A model generated the notes under the pieces. The model saw nothing but the letters and a program-made list of their open reading frames with translations. It ran no database searches and was not told where the DNA came from. From the NCBI GenBank assembly GCA_937900565.1, contig CALCFG010000110.1:1-7675 (forward strand): a DNA stretch of 7,675 bases, written 5' to 3'. This stretch comes from an uncultured Erysipelotrichaceae bacterium. GTDB lineage: Bacteria > Bacillota_I > Bacilli_A > Erysipelotrichales > Erysipelotrichaceae. The translations under genes were made by a program, and so were the position numbers. How positions within the stretch are numbered: the first letter of the stretch is position 1; each line of letters starts with the position of its first letter. This document shows, one piece after another, positions 1 through 6,460 of the stretch.

Positions 1-233
1 CAATTTCTGACTTTTATGGCGCTAAATTGGTATCAGTATTTAAAACACCAATTCCATATATGCCGATATTAGCAAGTGGAGGTATTAATTTAAATAATCT
101 CAGTGATTATATTAAAAAAGGTGTGGATTGTTGTGGATTTGGTGGTCTATTAACAAAGGGTAGTCGAGATGAAATTGCAAAAAACGCCAAAGATATTCGA
201 ACGATTATCGATGACACACGTAAATCAATGTAA
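1..233 (+). CDS. KDPG/KHG aldolase-like protein, C-terminal part (5' end outside window)
   Basis: The reading frame is open from the window edge (first full codon at base 3) to TAA at 231-233, so about 76 C-terminal residues are visible. The TTG at 27 is internal and not a start. The fragment shows a (beta/alpha)8-barrel ending: a strand followed by ASGGIN (P-[IL]-x-[AP]-[ST]-GG-[IV] is typical of the KDPG aldolase phosphate-binding loop), a helix LNNLSDYIKKG, then VDCCGFGGLLT, which resembles the family's avGvGs.L phosphate-binding turn. By family knowledge such enzymes split 2-keto-3-deoxy-6-phosphogluconate or related keto-acid phosphates into pyruvate and an aldehyde in the cytosol. The catalytic Schiff-base lysine lies upstream of the visible part and cannot be checked. 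The gene is followed by a terminator and then a PTS-type regulator on the same strand, which suggests the last enzyme of a sugar-acid PTS operon. Another barrel enzyme of the same superfamily remains possible. Confidence 0.7.
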   Translation, partial: ISDFYGAKLVSVFKTPIPYMPILASGGINLNNLSDYIKKGVDCCGFGGLLTKGSRDEIAKNAKDIRTIIDDTRKSM

Positions 234-238
234 AATAT

Positions 239-265
239 AAGGGTTGGCTTATACCAATCCTTTTT
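239..265 (+). terminator. Rho-independent terminator after the aldolase gene
   Basis: A 9-bp stem AAGGGTTGG (239-247) pairs with CCAATCCTT (254-262), with one G-T wobble and a 6-base loop, followed by a short T run (261-265). It begins 5 bases after the aldolase stop codon and ends 29 bases before the next start. The short T tract suggests partial read-through, which could feed the regulator gene downstream. I see no convincing promoter between this hairpin and base 295. Confidence 0.65.
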
Positions 266-294
266 AGGGCATATCTAATTGAAGGGAAAACTCT

Positions 295-2388
295 ATGGAC
301 CGCGAACTTTTAGAAATCATACGCATTATCAGTAATAAAAATATGATTCCTTTAATGGAAATTGAGCATAATTTAAGCATAACACATCGTCAATTGGTGT
401 ATCGTATTGATAAAATTAATCAAATATTGAATGATAACGATTATCCAGAAATGACCATTACTTCAGGTAAAAATAAACAATTGGTATTACATAATGATAG
501 TCGTAATTTTTTTATACAGTTAATTAACGAACAACTCAGTGCTGAAAATTACATTATGTCTAAAAAAGAGCGGTTAATCTATTTATACTTAATGATGTTT
601 ATTCATCACGAATACTTGGCATTAACCGATTTTATGGTTGGTTTGAATGTATCACGCAGTTCAATATTGGCTGATTTAAAAGAATTAGGTCAATATTTAG
701 AAGAGTATCATGTCAGCATCGAAAATAATCGCCAAGTTGGTTATTACCTTAAAGGCGATGAAATGGATATTCGTAAAGTGATGATGGCTTTTGTTATCTA
801 CTCATTGAGCGAACAGCATAATGCCAGGGTATTTGATGAATTTATAGAGTACATGCATTTGGATATATTTGAATATTCACGTTTAGTTATAAGTGAGTTG
901 GCCGACAAACATAAAATTCGTTTTGTTGAAGATCGGTTAAATGAATTCATCTATATCTTTATCTTCTTAAAAAAACGAATCGTTTCCGGAGATACGCTAA
1001 ATGCAATCAACTTTCCAATGGATATGGATGCATTGGAGAGTATGAAGGAATATGAGTTTACATTAGAATTGATTCGTAATTATAAAGATTATCAAAAGAT
1101 AACACAGTGTGAAATCAATTACATTAGTTCTTGGATTTTAGGAATATCGTTTGGTGACGTGAATGAACCCACTAAAGATTGTTTATTCATTGCTGACTTG
1201 GTAGGTAAAATCATGGAACGATTTATGTATTTAAGTGGTCAACGGTATAAAAGTGGGGAAGAAATATTTAAACAATTGTATTCACATTTTCGTCCAGCCT
1301 ATTATCGTTTAATTTTTAGGTTGCCTATTTTTAATCCATTAACGCAACGCATTAAAGAAGAATTTGGAGAGTTGTATCATCTTGTTGCAGAAACTATGAA
1401 ACCTTTTCAAATAACTTTTGATCAGCCGTTACCTGAAGATGAAATTGCTTATTTAACAATGCATTTTGCTGTTATCTACTTAGATAAAGCGGATAAAAAA
1501 GTGCAAAATCAAAAGACGGCTCTAGTCGTATGCAGTAATGGCATAGGTAGTAGTGCGATTCTTTTTAATGAATTAAGTTCAATGTTTCCTGAGTTGCACT
1601 TTTTACCACCGATAGAATCCAGTCGCGTGGCGAGTTTAATGAAGTCTGTTGATATTATCTTTACAACCAGTTTGATTCAATTACCAAATGTTAATGTACC
1701 TACAGTAATAGTATCACCGATAATGAATTTAACGGAACGCTATCAAGTTTATAAGGAAGTTTATACTCAATTAGGGGATAATACAGAAAGTAAACAAGCC
1801 AATGTAAATGATATTATGGCAATAATCGAAAAGTATGCCGATATTAAATATAAGGAATCACTTTACAGTGATTTATTAAGTTACTTTGCCACTTTGGAAG
1901 CGCCTGATCCTGTAGGTCATAGTGATGAATTTAATTTATTGGATTTATTAAAACAAGACTATATACAATTGCATCAAAATGCTTCCAATTGGCAAGATGC
2001 GATAAAACTTGGCTATCAACCTTTATTGGATGATGAATGTATTACACAAAATTATGTTGATGATACGATTCGTGCTGTGCAATTAAACGGCCCATATATT
2101 GTGATTATGCCTGGCGTTGCTTTAAGTCACACAAAGGTTGAAGCAGGGGTTAATAAAGCTGCTATAGGACTTACTGTATTGAATACCCCAGTACAATTTC
2201 ATGCCAAAACCAATGATCCTGTATCTTATATTTTTTCACTTGCTGCAACCGATCGTAATAAACACTTAAAAGCGATGGCTCAATTAGTGGACTTATTAAA
2301 TGCGCCCCAATTCTTTACATTACTTAGACACGCCAATTCACCTCAATTAATTATTGATTACATATGTAACTTCAATTTTTCAAATTGA
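295..2388 (+). CDS. BglG/MtlR-type PRD transcriptional activator with EIIB- and EIIA-like domains
   Basis: A complete 697-residue regulator, the usual length of MtlR/LicR-type activators. The ATG at 295 is preceded by GAAGGG (281-286) at 8 bases spacing. Domains in order: an N-terminal HTH (about 1-60); a second Mga/HTH-like domain (about 88-155, with LNVSRSSILADLKELG); PRD1 (about 170-288); PRD2 (about 295-400) with candidate phosphorylation sites H331 (YSHFRP) and H390 (LTMHFA); an EIIB(Gat)-like domain (about 409-495) with C413 in VVCSNGIGSS; and a C-terminal EIIA(Mtl/Fru/Ula)-like domain (about 547-692) with H612 in GVALSHTK. Two HTH domains mean a DNA-binding activator rather than an RNA antiterminator. 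In this family PTS phosphorylation of the PRD, EIIB and EIIA sites sets activity according to sugar supply. By eye, PRD1 lacks both usual histidines. The following sequence NDPVxxxFxLAAxD resembles ascorbate/galactitol-type EIIA. The target is probably the PTS operon that ends with the aldolase upstream (inference). Confidence 0.92.
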   Translation: MDRELLEIIRIISNKNMIPLMEIEHNLSITHRQLVYRIDKINQILNDNDYPEMTITSGKNKQLVLHNDSRNFFIQLINEQLSAENYIMSKKERLIYLYLMMFIHHEYLALTDFMVGLNVSRSSILADLKELGQYLEEYHVSIENNRQVGYYLKGDEMDIRKVMMAFVIYSLSEQHNARVFDEFIEYMHLDIFEYSRLVISELADKHKIRFVEDRLNEFIYIFIFLKKRIVSGDTLNAINFPMDMDALESMKEYEFTLELIRNYKDYQKITQCEINYISSWILGISFGDVNEPTKDCLFIADLVGKIMERFMYLSGQRYKSGEEIFKQLYSHFRPAYYRLIFRLPIFNPLTQRIKEEFGELYHLVAETMKPFQITFDQPLPEDEIAYLTMHFAVIYLDKADKKVQNQKTALVVCSNGIGSSAILFNELSSMFPELHFLPPIESSRVASLMKSVDIIFTTSLIQLPNVNVPTVIVSPIMNLTERYQVYKEVYTQLGDNTESKQANVNDIMAIIEKYADIKYKESLYSDLLSYFATLEAPDPVGHSDEFNLLDLLKQDYIQLHQNASNWQDAIKLGYQPLLDDECITQNYVDDTIRAVQLNGPYIVIMPGVALSHTKVEAGVNKAAIGLTVLNTPVQFHAKTNDPVSYIFSLAATDRNKHLKAMAQLVDLLNAPQFFTLLRHANSPQLIIDYICNFNFSN

Positions 2389-2478
2389 TTTAATTGGTTT
2401 TATACAAAAATTTGGTGATTAAGTAAATGAATAATTGTGAATTGCAGTGTAAAAGTTATCGAAAATAAAAAATAATAA

Positions 2479-2520
2479 AAGGCGGTATTCAAAAATTCTG
2501 AGTATCGCCTTATTATTTTT
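2479..2520. terminator. Bidirectional terminator between the PRD regulator and the convergent lipoprotein gene
   Basis: A 12-bp stem (2479-2490 with 2500-2511, two G-T wobbles, 9-base loop) is followed on the + strand by TTATTATTTTTTT and, read on the - strand, by a T-rich run from the A-rich 2461-2480 stretch. It lies directly against the stop codon of the - strand gene (2521-2523), so it most likely ends both convergent transcripts. The 90 bases between the regulator stop and this hairpin (2389-2478) hold nothing else I recognise. Confidence 0.82.
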
Positions 2521-3270
2521 TTATTCTTCGGTTAACACGTAAGAATCCAAATCTTCTGGGAAACTAATGGTTGTTTTATTTAAATCACTATAAGTCATAT
2601 CCGTTTTCATAACCAAACCAATAGTCATTCCGTCGGTAGTAGTTTCCATATCAATATCCATAATGTTTTGCACAATATTACCATTAATATCGGTAATTAA
2701 TGTCCCTTTGGATGAATGTATCGTTACAGTAACATCTTCAGCTAACTCGTCAACACTCATGAATTGGGCTAATAAATCATTAAGGTAAGCATCATTCATT
2801 TCAAAATTAATGTAAACTAAATCATCTTTAACTTCACTGCTGAGATTGTTCATCATATTTTCATCATATTCTTGGACTTGGGCATTTTTGGTAAGTTCTT
2901 CGATTTGTTCGTTAGCTACTGCCATTTTCATGTTTTGTCCCATTAACGAAATATAAATGTAGCCATCTTTTAAATACATTGTTTGATCCATGCCTTCAAT
3001 TGTTTGATGGATTTCCATTTCCATTGCATTAATATCTTGGGCATTGTTGGCTTTTATATCCATAACGGTAGGAATGGACATTTCTTCACCATCATAGCGC
3101 ATAATCATATCCACATTAACACTGGCAGTATAGCTCGATACTTTTTTAAATGTTTCCATGGCTACTTTGTATTGTTCATTAGCGCTTAAGTCAGTATACT
3201 TAGCAGTGCTTTTGGGCGAACAAGCCGTTAATAGTAACAAGCTTAATCCACCGATTAATAGTTTTTTCAT
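2521..3270 (-). CDS. Secreted lipoprotein, DUF6612/LolA-like family
   Basis: A 249-residue protein with a Gram-positive lipoprotein signal: two lysines, a hydrophobic stretch (4-14) and lipobox LLTAC with lipid-bearing C17, so it should be anchored on the outer face of the membrane. I chose the ATG at 3270 because AAAAGGAG (3278-3285) ends 7 bases before it. An upstream in-frame ATG at 3288 would place that ribosome binding site inside the gene. The mature part is rich in Met, Asp and Glu. It has alternating strands such as TASVNVDMIMR, TMYLKDGYIYI and LVYINFEM, the pattern of LolA/LppX-like half-barrel lipoproteins annotated as DUF6612 in Bacillota. The molecular role of that family is unknown to me; lipid or hydrophobic ligand binding is a guess from the fold. 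It is transcribed alone, divergent from the MerR-family gene, so the two may share control. Confidence 0.85.
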   Translation of the reverse strand: MKKLLIGGLSLLLLTACSPKSTAKYTDLSANEQYKVAMETFKKVSSYTASVNVDMIMRYDGEEMSIPTVMDIKANNAQDINAMEMEIHQTIEGMDQTMYLKDGYIYISLMGQNMKMAVANEQIEELTKNAQVQEYDENMMNNLSSEVKDDLVYINFEMNDAYLNDLLAQFMSVDELAEDVTVTIHSSKGTLITDINGNIVQNIMDIDMETTTDGMTIGLVMKTDMTYSDLNKTTISFPEDLDSYVLTEE

Positions 3271-3274
3271 AGCT

Positions 3275-3285
3275 GATCTCCTTTT
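3275..3285 (-). promoter_or_regulatory. Ribosome binding site fixing the lipoprotein start
   Basis: Read on the - strand this is AAAAGGAGATC, with GGAG 7 bases before the ATG at 3270. It overlaps the first codons of the longer alternative frame from 3288, which argues that the shorter start is the real one. Confidence 0.8.
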
Positions 3286-3291
3286 CATAGA

Positions 3292-3316
3292 TATCGACTA
3301 GTTTTGTTAGTCGATA
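3292..3316. repeat. Perfect 9-bp inverted repeat upstream of the lipoprotein gene
   Basis: TATCGACTA (3292-3300) and TAGTCGATA (3308-3316) are exact reverse complements separated by 7 bases. The element lies between the predicted - strand promoter and the lipoprotein ribosome binding site, so it falls in the 5' untranslated leader. It could work as an operator on DNA or as a leader RNA hairpin. It has no T run, so it is not a terminator. Confidence 0.75.
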
Positions 3317-3335
3317 CGTAATTACTATTTAAATT

Positions 3336-3344
3336 ATTATAGCA
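3336..3344 (-). promoter_or_regulatory. Extended -10 promoter for the lipoprotein gene
   Basis: Read on the - strand the sequence is TGCTATAAT, a full TATAAT (3336-3341) with the extended TGn element. I see no good -35 at 16-18 bases, which is normal for extended -10 promoters. Transcription would start near 3329 and give a leader of about 58 bases containing the 3292-3316 inverted repeat. Confidence 0.55.
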
Positions 3345-3389
3345 TCATAGTGTGTTTGTTGATTTTATAATGTAAGATAATGAAATAAT

Positions 3390-3398
3390 TGATATACT
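3390..3398 (+). promoter_or_regulatory. Candidate extended -10 promoter of the MerR-family gene
   Basis: TGATATACT contains the -10 TATACT (3393-3398) with the extended TGn element. The expected transcription start (about 3404-3406) coincides with the ATG at 3406. A second hexamer, TATAAT at 3366-3371, is a better match but has neither a TGn element nor a clear -35. Either promoter would give a transcript without a Shine-Dalgarno sequence. Confidence 0.4.
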
Positions 3399-3405
3399 TT
3401 ATCCA

Positions 3406-4212
3406 ATGAAATTTACAGTAGGTCAGCTTGCTAAGATTTTTAATATATCACCACAATCCATTCATTCCTATGTTGAAATGGGCATTTTACCATGTCAACG
3501 CGACACAAACGGTTACCGTCAATTCGATGAGTTTAGTTTTCAAATTTTGGGAACAATTATTAAAAACCGAAATTCTGGGTTTCGTCTAAAGGAAAGTGAT
3601 TATACTTACACACAAGTATCGGCAAATAAAATTATTGATAAATTAATTGAGCAAAAAGTGCAAATTAATGATCAATTACGACATTTAAATTACCAAGCGC
3701 ATCAACTCGAAGTCGATATTATGAAATTAAATCGTTTTTTATTGCATCCTAATGAAATGAGATGGGTAAATATTCCTAAAATGGTACGATTTAATTTAGG
3801 TAATGTTGAATCAATTAAAGAATTATTAAAAGAAAATGAGAATTTAGTTGCGAAATGGTATTCGAATTTATTTTTTACATTTTCGAGTGTGAAATTTAAT
3901 TTTATAAATAGTCGGTTTGCAAATGTGAATTTTGGTTTATTAACTACTTATAACAACTTCATTGCTCTTATCGATGAAATTGATAATCATACCCAGATAT
4001 TACAAGCATGTGAGGGGGTATCGATTTTAAGTACCTATAATAATGAAATGAGTATCAAGCAGCTTGAGGGTTTTGTTAATCAAGCACTTGTGAAATATAG
4101 TGATTATTGTTTACATTCAGACCCATACACTCGCTTAATCACTTCATATTTGGATGATCAAAGGAATAAAGTGAACATTATTGAACTGACAATACCATTA
4201 AAAAAACGTTAA
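3406..4212 (+). CDS. MerR-family transcriptional regulator with BmrR/GyrI-like effector domain
   Basis: A 268-residue protein. The N-terminus FTVGQLAKIFNISPQSIHSY matches the MerR winged HTH (about 2-38), followed by MGILPC and NGYRQFDE (wing region to about 47), where most members read GLLxP...NGYRxY. A long amphipathic helix (about 72-112, QINDQLRHLNYQAHQL) is the expected antiparallel dimerisation coiled coil. The rest (about 115-268) ends in IIELTIPL, the closing strand typical of BmrR/GyrI-like ligand-binding domains, so a small organic effector is more likely than a metal. The start fits the family exactly, but no Shine-Dalgarno sequence precedes it. MerR proteins bind promoters with overlong spacers and untwist them on binding the inducer. 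Such a promoter follows directly downstream, before the reductase gene, making that gene the probable target (inference). The ligand is unknown. Confidence 0.88.
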   Translation: MKFTVGQLAKIFNISPQSIHSYVEMGILPCQRDTNGYRQFDEFSFQILGTIIKNRNSGFRLKESDYTYTQVSANKIIDKLIEQKVQINDQLRHLNYQAHQLEVDIMKLNRFLLHPNEMRWVNIPKMVRFNLGNVESIKELLKENENLVAKWYSNLFFTFSSVKFNFINSRFANVNFGLLTTYNNFIALIDEIDNHTQILQACEGVSILSTYNNEMSIKQLEGFVNQALVKYSDYCLHSDPYTRLITSYLDDQRNKVNIIELTIPLKKR

Positions 4213-4220
4213 TACAGTAC

Positions 4221-4251
4221 TTGTTTATCAATTAACATGATAATTTATACT
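4221..4251 (+). promoter_or_regulatory. MerR-type promoter (19-bp spacer) with internal dyad, upstream of the reductase
   Basis: The -35 TTGTTT (4221-4226) and -10 TATACT (4246-4251) are separated by 19 bases, the abnormal spacing characteristic of MerR-activated promoters (normal is 17). The inverted repeat TTATCA (4225-4230) / TGATAA (4238-4243), with a 7-base gap, sits within the spacer and overlaps the -35, where a MerR dimer would bind. A second, weaker dyad, ACATGA (4235-4240) / TCATGT (4255-4260), brackets the -10. Transcription would begin near 4258, about 25 bases before the reductase ATG. Confidence 0.6.
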
Positions 4252-4273
4252 CTTTCATGTAAGTATGAAAGGG
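4250..4273 (+). promoter_or_regulatory. Hairpin overlapping the reductase ribosome binding site
   Basis: CTCTTTCAT (4250-4258) pairs with ATGAAAGGG (4265-4273) over 9 bp with one T-G wobble and a 6-base loop. The 3' arm contains most of the Shine-Dalgarno AAAGGGG (4268-4274). A transcript reading through from the MerR gene would contain both arms and could hide the site. A transcript starting near 4258 would lack the 5' arm. The base pairing is visible; the regulatory role is inferred. Confidence 0.5.
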
Positions 4274-4282
4274 GTTATACAC

Positions 4283-6373
4283 ATGAAAAAGAAACTAAGC
4301 ACTGTTTTATGTTCCTTGTTGTTATTATCTGCATGTGGCAATGGAAATTCTTCTGCTAACTATACTGCAGGAACATATACAGCAACAAACAAAGGTTTTG
4401 GTGGAAATATCACTGTCACATTAACTGTTAGTGATAAAAAGATTGAAACTGTTGAAATCATTGGTGAAAAAGAAACGCCAGAATTGGGCGGAAAGGCAAT
4501 CGAAACAATAACACAATCCATTAATGATGGTAAAGAATTGGAAGTTGTTTCAGGTGCAACCATTACTTCTGAAGCAGTAATTAATGCCTATAATAATGCA
4601 TTAAGTCAAGCTAAAGGTGAAAGTGAAGAAGTTAGCGATAAAAAAGTTGCTGATGGGAAATGGACAACGAAAGCAATGGGGCATGAGGATTGGGTGCATG
4701 TAACCACTCAATTTAAAGATGGAGCCATCGTTAAATGCACGACAACTGCTCATGAAGAAACAATGGGGATCGGTAACTTTGCAGCAGCAAGAGTACCTGC
4801 GCAAATTTTAGAAGCGCAAAGTGTTGAAGTTGATGGGGTATCTGGGGCTACCGTTACTACCAATGCCATTAAACAAGCTGTAAAAGAAGCGATTAGTTTT
4901 GCTGGTGGCGATGTTGCATCCTTTTCAATTCCAGTTGAAAAAGAAGTTGTTGAATCAACGCAAGACGTCAACTACGACGTTATTGTTGTCGGTGCAGGAA
5001 ATGCTGGGTTAGTTGCAGCAACGCGCTTAGCTGAAAAAGGCTTAAATGTCGGTGTTTTTGAAAAAATGGATATTCCTGGCGGTAGTATGCCGACTACTTA
5101 TTCTGGAATTATGAATTCTTATTCTGAGTCAGTCGCTAAATATGCTTTAGGCGCTGAAAAAGAAAGCGCAAGTTGGAATATGGAATTAATTTTACCTGTA
5201 TTCCAGGCAATGTTAAATCCAGAATATGATCGTTTCAATGGTGAACAACCTTATCAAAAGGTAATGTTGCAACAAGCGGGTAAAGTTGTTGACTGGTTAG
5301 ATGAAATTGGTGTTGGCTTTGCTTCGTATGGTTATTTTGAAGGTGGCCTAAGCTATGGTATTACACCTTATTTAGCACCTGGATGTTATCAAGGTGGTGC
5401 TGGTTATGCGGCAATGTCTTTAGCGCAACGCATGGAAAAACTTGGTGCGGATGTGCATTATGCAACACCAGTTACGCAATTGGTTACGGATGAAAATAAT
5501 ACAGTTACGGGTGTTATTGCAAAAAGTGAAGATGGTACCACATATAATGCAAGTGCAAAGGCTGTCTTATTATGTACGGGTGGTTTTGGTGCGAACCAAG
5601 AAATGGTAGATCAATATTATCCAGAATATGCAGGTATGACATTGAATTGTACACCTGGATCAACGGGTGATGGTATTTTAATGGCGCAAGAAATTGGAGC
5701 GGACATTGAATGCATGGGACGTTTTCTAGGTATGTTTATGTCAGAATATGGTTCAAACTATGAATTAGCATTTATGCACCAATCTACGCCAGGTATTATG
5801 GTTAATATTAATGGGGATGAATTTGGAAATATTACGAAAAGTAATCACACGGTGTTAAGCAATGCAATGATGGATGAAACGAATGGTAAGACGTTCTATT
5901 ACATTTACGATGATGAAGCTATGCAATCAACAGTTGATTATGATGCGTACGGATTCTCTTATAAATCTATCTTCGAAAGAGAAGCAACAAAACACTATGA
6001 CACGGTAGAAGAAGCTGCCAAAGCATTAAATTTACCGAATTTGGTGGAAACTATATCCAAAAACAATGAATTTGCCTTAAGTGGTGAAGCCAATGAATTT
6101 GGACGTAAAAACTGTCCATACATTGAAACGCGTGATGGTATTTGGGTAACTCATGTTATTCCTACACCTTATTTAACAACTGGTGGATTAGTAACCGATG
6201 TTGATACACATGTTATCGATACGGAAGGTAATGTCATTAATGGTTTATATGCTGCGGGTGATGTTGCGGGTAGTATTGAAGAAAAAGATGGTAAAACATA
6301 CGGTAACGGTTTTGACCAAGCGTTAGCTTTTGGTTACCAAGCTGCTGAAGTAATTAGCAACGAAATTCATTAA
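4283..6373 (+). CDS. Surface lipoprotein flavin reductase: two FMN-binding domains fused to a fumarate/urocanate-reductase-like FAD domain
   Basis: A 696-residue protein. I chose ATG 4283 because AAAGGGG (4268-4274) precedes it by 8 bases; the in-frame ATG at 4265 lies upstream of that site. Residues 1-18 form a lipoprotein signal with lipobox LSAC (C18). FMN-binding domain 1 (about 30-112) has VSGAT with T93 as flavinylation site. FMN-binding domain 2 (about 122-210) has DGVSGAT with T190. ApbE-type transferases attach FMN to such threonines. The FAD domain (about 231-690) starts with VVGAGNAG (G237, G239, G242) and ends with GLYAAGDVAG, both typical of the flavocytochrome c fumarate reductase/UrdA family. 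These enzymes pass electrons from the membrane through FMN to FAD and reduce a C=C bond outside the membrane. Oddly, where the family has G-x-RF-x-NE, this protein has NGDEFGN (E513 in place of the proton-donor Arg), and the C-terminal NR-x-GG segment reads KTYGNG (671-676). The substrate is therefore unknown. Control by the upstream MerR protein is likely. Confidence 0.88.
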   Translation: MKKKLSTVLCSLLLLSACGNGNSSANYTAGTYTATNKGFGGNITVTLTVSDKKIETVEIIGEKETPELGGKAIETITQSINDGKELEVVSGATITSEAVINAYNNALSQAKGESEEVSDKKVADGKWTTKAMGHEDWVHVTTQFKDGAIVKCTTTAHEETMGIGNFAAARVPAQILEAQSVEVDGVSGATVTTNAIKQAVKEAISFAGGDVASFSIPVEKEVVESTQDVNYDVIVVGAGNAGLVAATRLAEKGLNVGVFEKMDIPGGSMPTTYSGIMNSYSESVAKYALGAEKESASWNMELILPVFQAMLNPEYDRFNGEQPYQKVMLQQAGKVVDWLDEIGVGFASYGYFEGGLSYGITPYLAPGCYQGGAGYAAMSLAQRMEKLGADVHYATPVTQLVTDENNTVTGVIAKSEDGTTYNASAKAVLLCTGGFGANQEMVDQYYPEYAGMTLNCTPGSTGDGILMAQEIGADIECMGRFLGMFMSEYGSNYELAFMHQSTPGIMVNINGDEFGNITKSNHTVLSNAMMDETNGKTFYYIYDDEAMQSTVDYDAYGFSYKSIFEREATKHYDTVEEAAKALNLPNLVETISKNNEFALSGEANEFGRKNCPYIETRDGIWVTHVIPTPYLTTGGLVTDVDTHVIDTEGNVINGLYAAGDVAGSIEEKDGKTYGNGFDQALAFGYQAAEVISNEIH

Positions 6374-6381
6374 TATAAACG

Positions 6382-6412
6382 AAAGAAACTCAATTATATG
6401 GGTTTCTTTTTA
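6382..6412 (+). terminator. Rho-independent terminator after the reductase gene
   Basis: AAAGAAACTC (6382-6391) pairs with GGGTTTCTTT (6400-6409) over 10 bp with one wobble and an 8-base loop, followed by TTTTTAT. It starts 9 bases after the reductase stop, so the flavoprotein gene downstream is at least partly transcribed separately or by read-through. Confidence 0.75.
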
Positions 6413-6425
6413 TACTTATTTGATA

Positions 6426-6441
6426 ACATTATAACTAATGT
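6426..6441. repeat. Inverted repeat in the leader of the flavoprotein gene
   Basis: ACATTA (6426-6431) and TAATGT (6436-6441) form a perfect 6-bp inverted repeat with a 4-base gap, between the terminator and the ribosome binding site of the next gene. It overlaps a weak -10-like TATAAC (6430-6435) for which I see no good -35. It could be a small operator or a chance AT-rich palindrome. Confidence 0.35.
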
Positions 6442-6460
6442 AAGAAAGAAGGAATTTAAC

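Noticed and set aside
161..168. TAGTCGAG resembling one arm of the 3292-3316 palindrome
   Set aside because: It is a single half-site inside the aldolase coding sequence with no partner arm; chance is enough.
27..233. Short gene starting at TTG 27
   Set aside because: The frame is open to the window edge and the protein matches the interior of an aldolase barrel, so this is a truncated 3' end and not a 68-residue gene.
2983..3189. 68-residue frame on the + strand inside the lipoprotein gene
   Set aside because: It is the mirror of the Met- and Asp-rich lipoprotein coding sequence, with no ribosome binding site and no recognisable domain.
3271..3288. Lipoprotein start at ATG 3288
   Set aside because: The Shine-Dalgarno AAAAGGAG lies inside these codons, and the signal peptide begins properly at 3270.
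4265..4282. Reductase start at ATG 4265
   Set aside because: This ATG precedes the Shine-Dalgarno AAAGGGG and has none of its own; 4283 gives a standard lipoprotein signal.
4360..4971. Three overlapping - strand frames inside the reductase gene
   Set aside because: They are opposite-strand shadows of the two FMN-binding domains with no start signals or recognisable products.
6398..6460. N-terminal extension of the flavoprotein from ATG 6398
   Set aside because: The start lies inside the terminator stem and has no ribosome binding site; the family's first strand begins at 6461.
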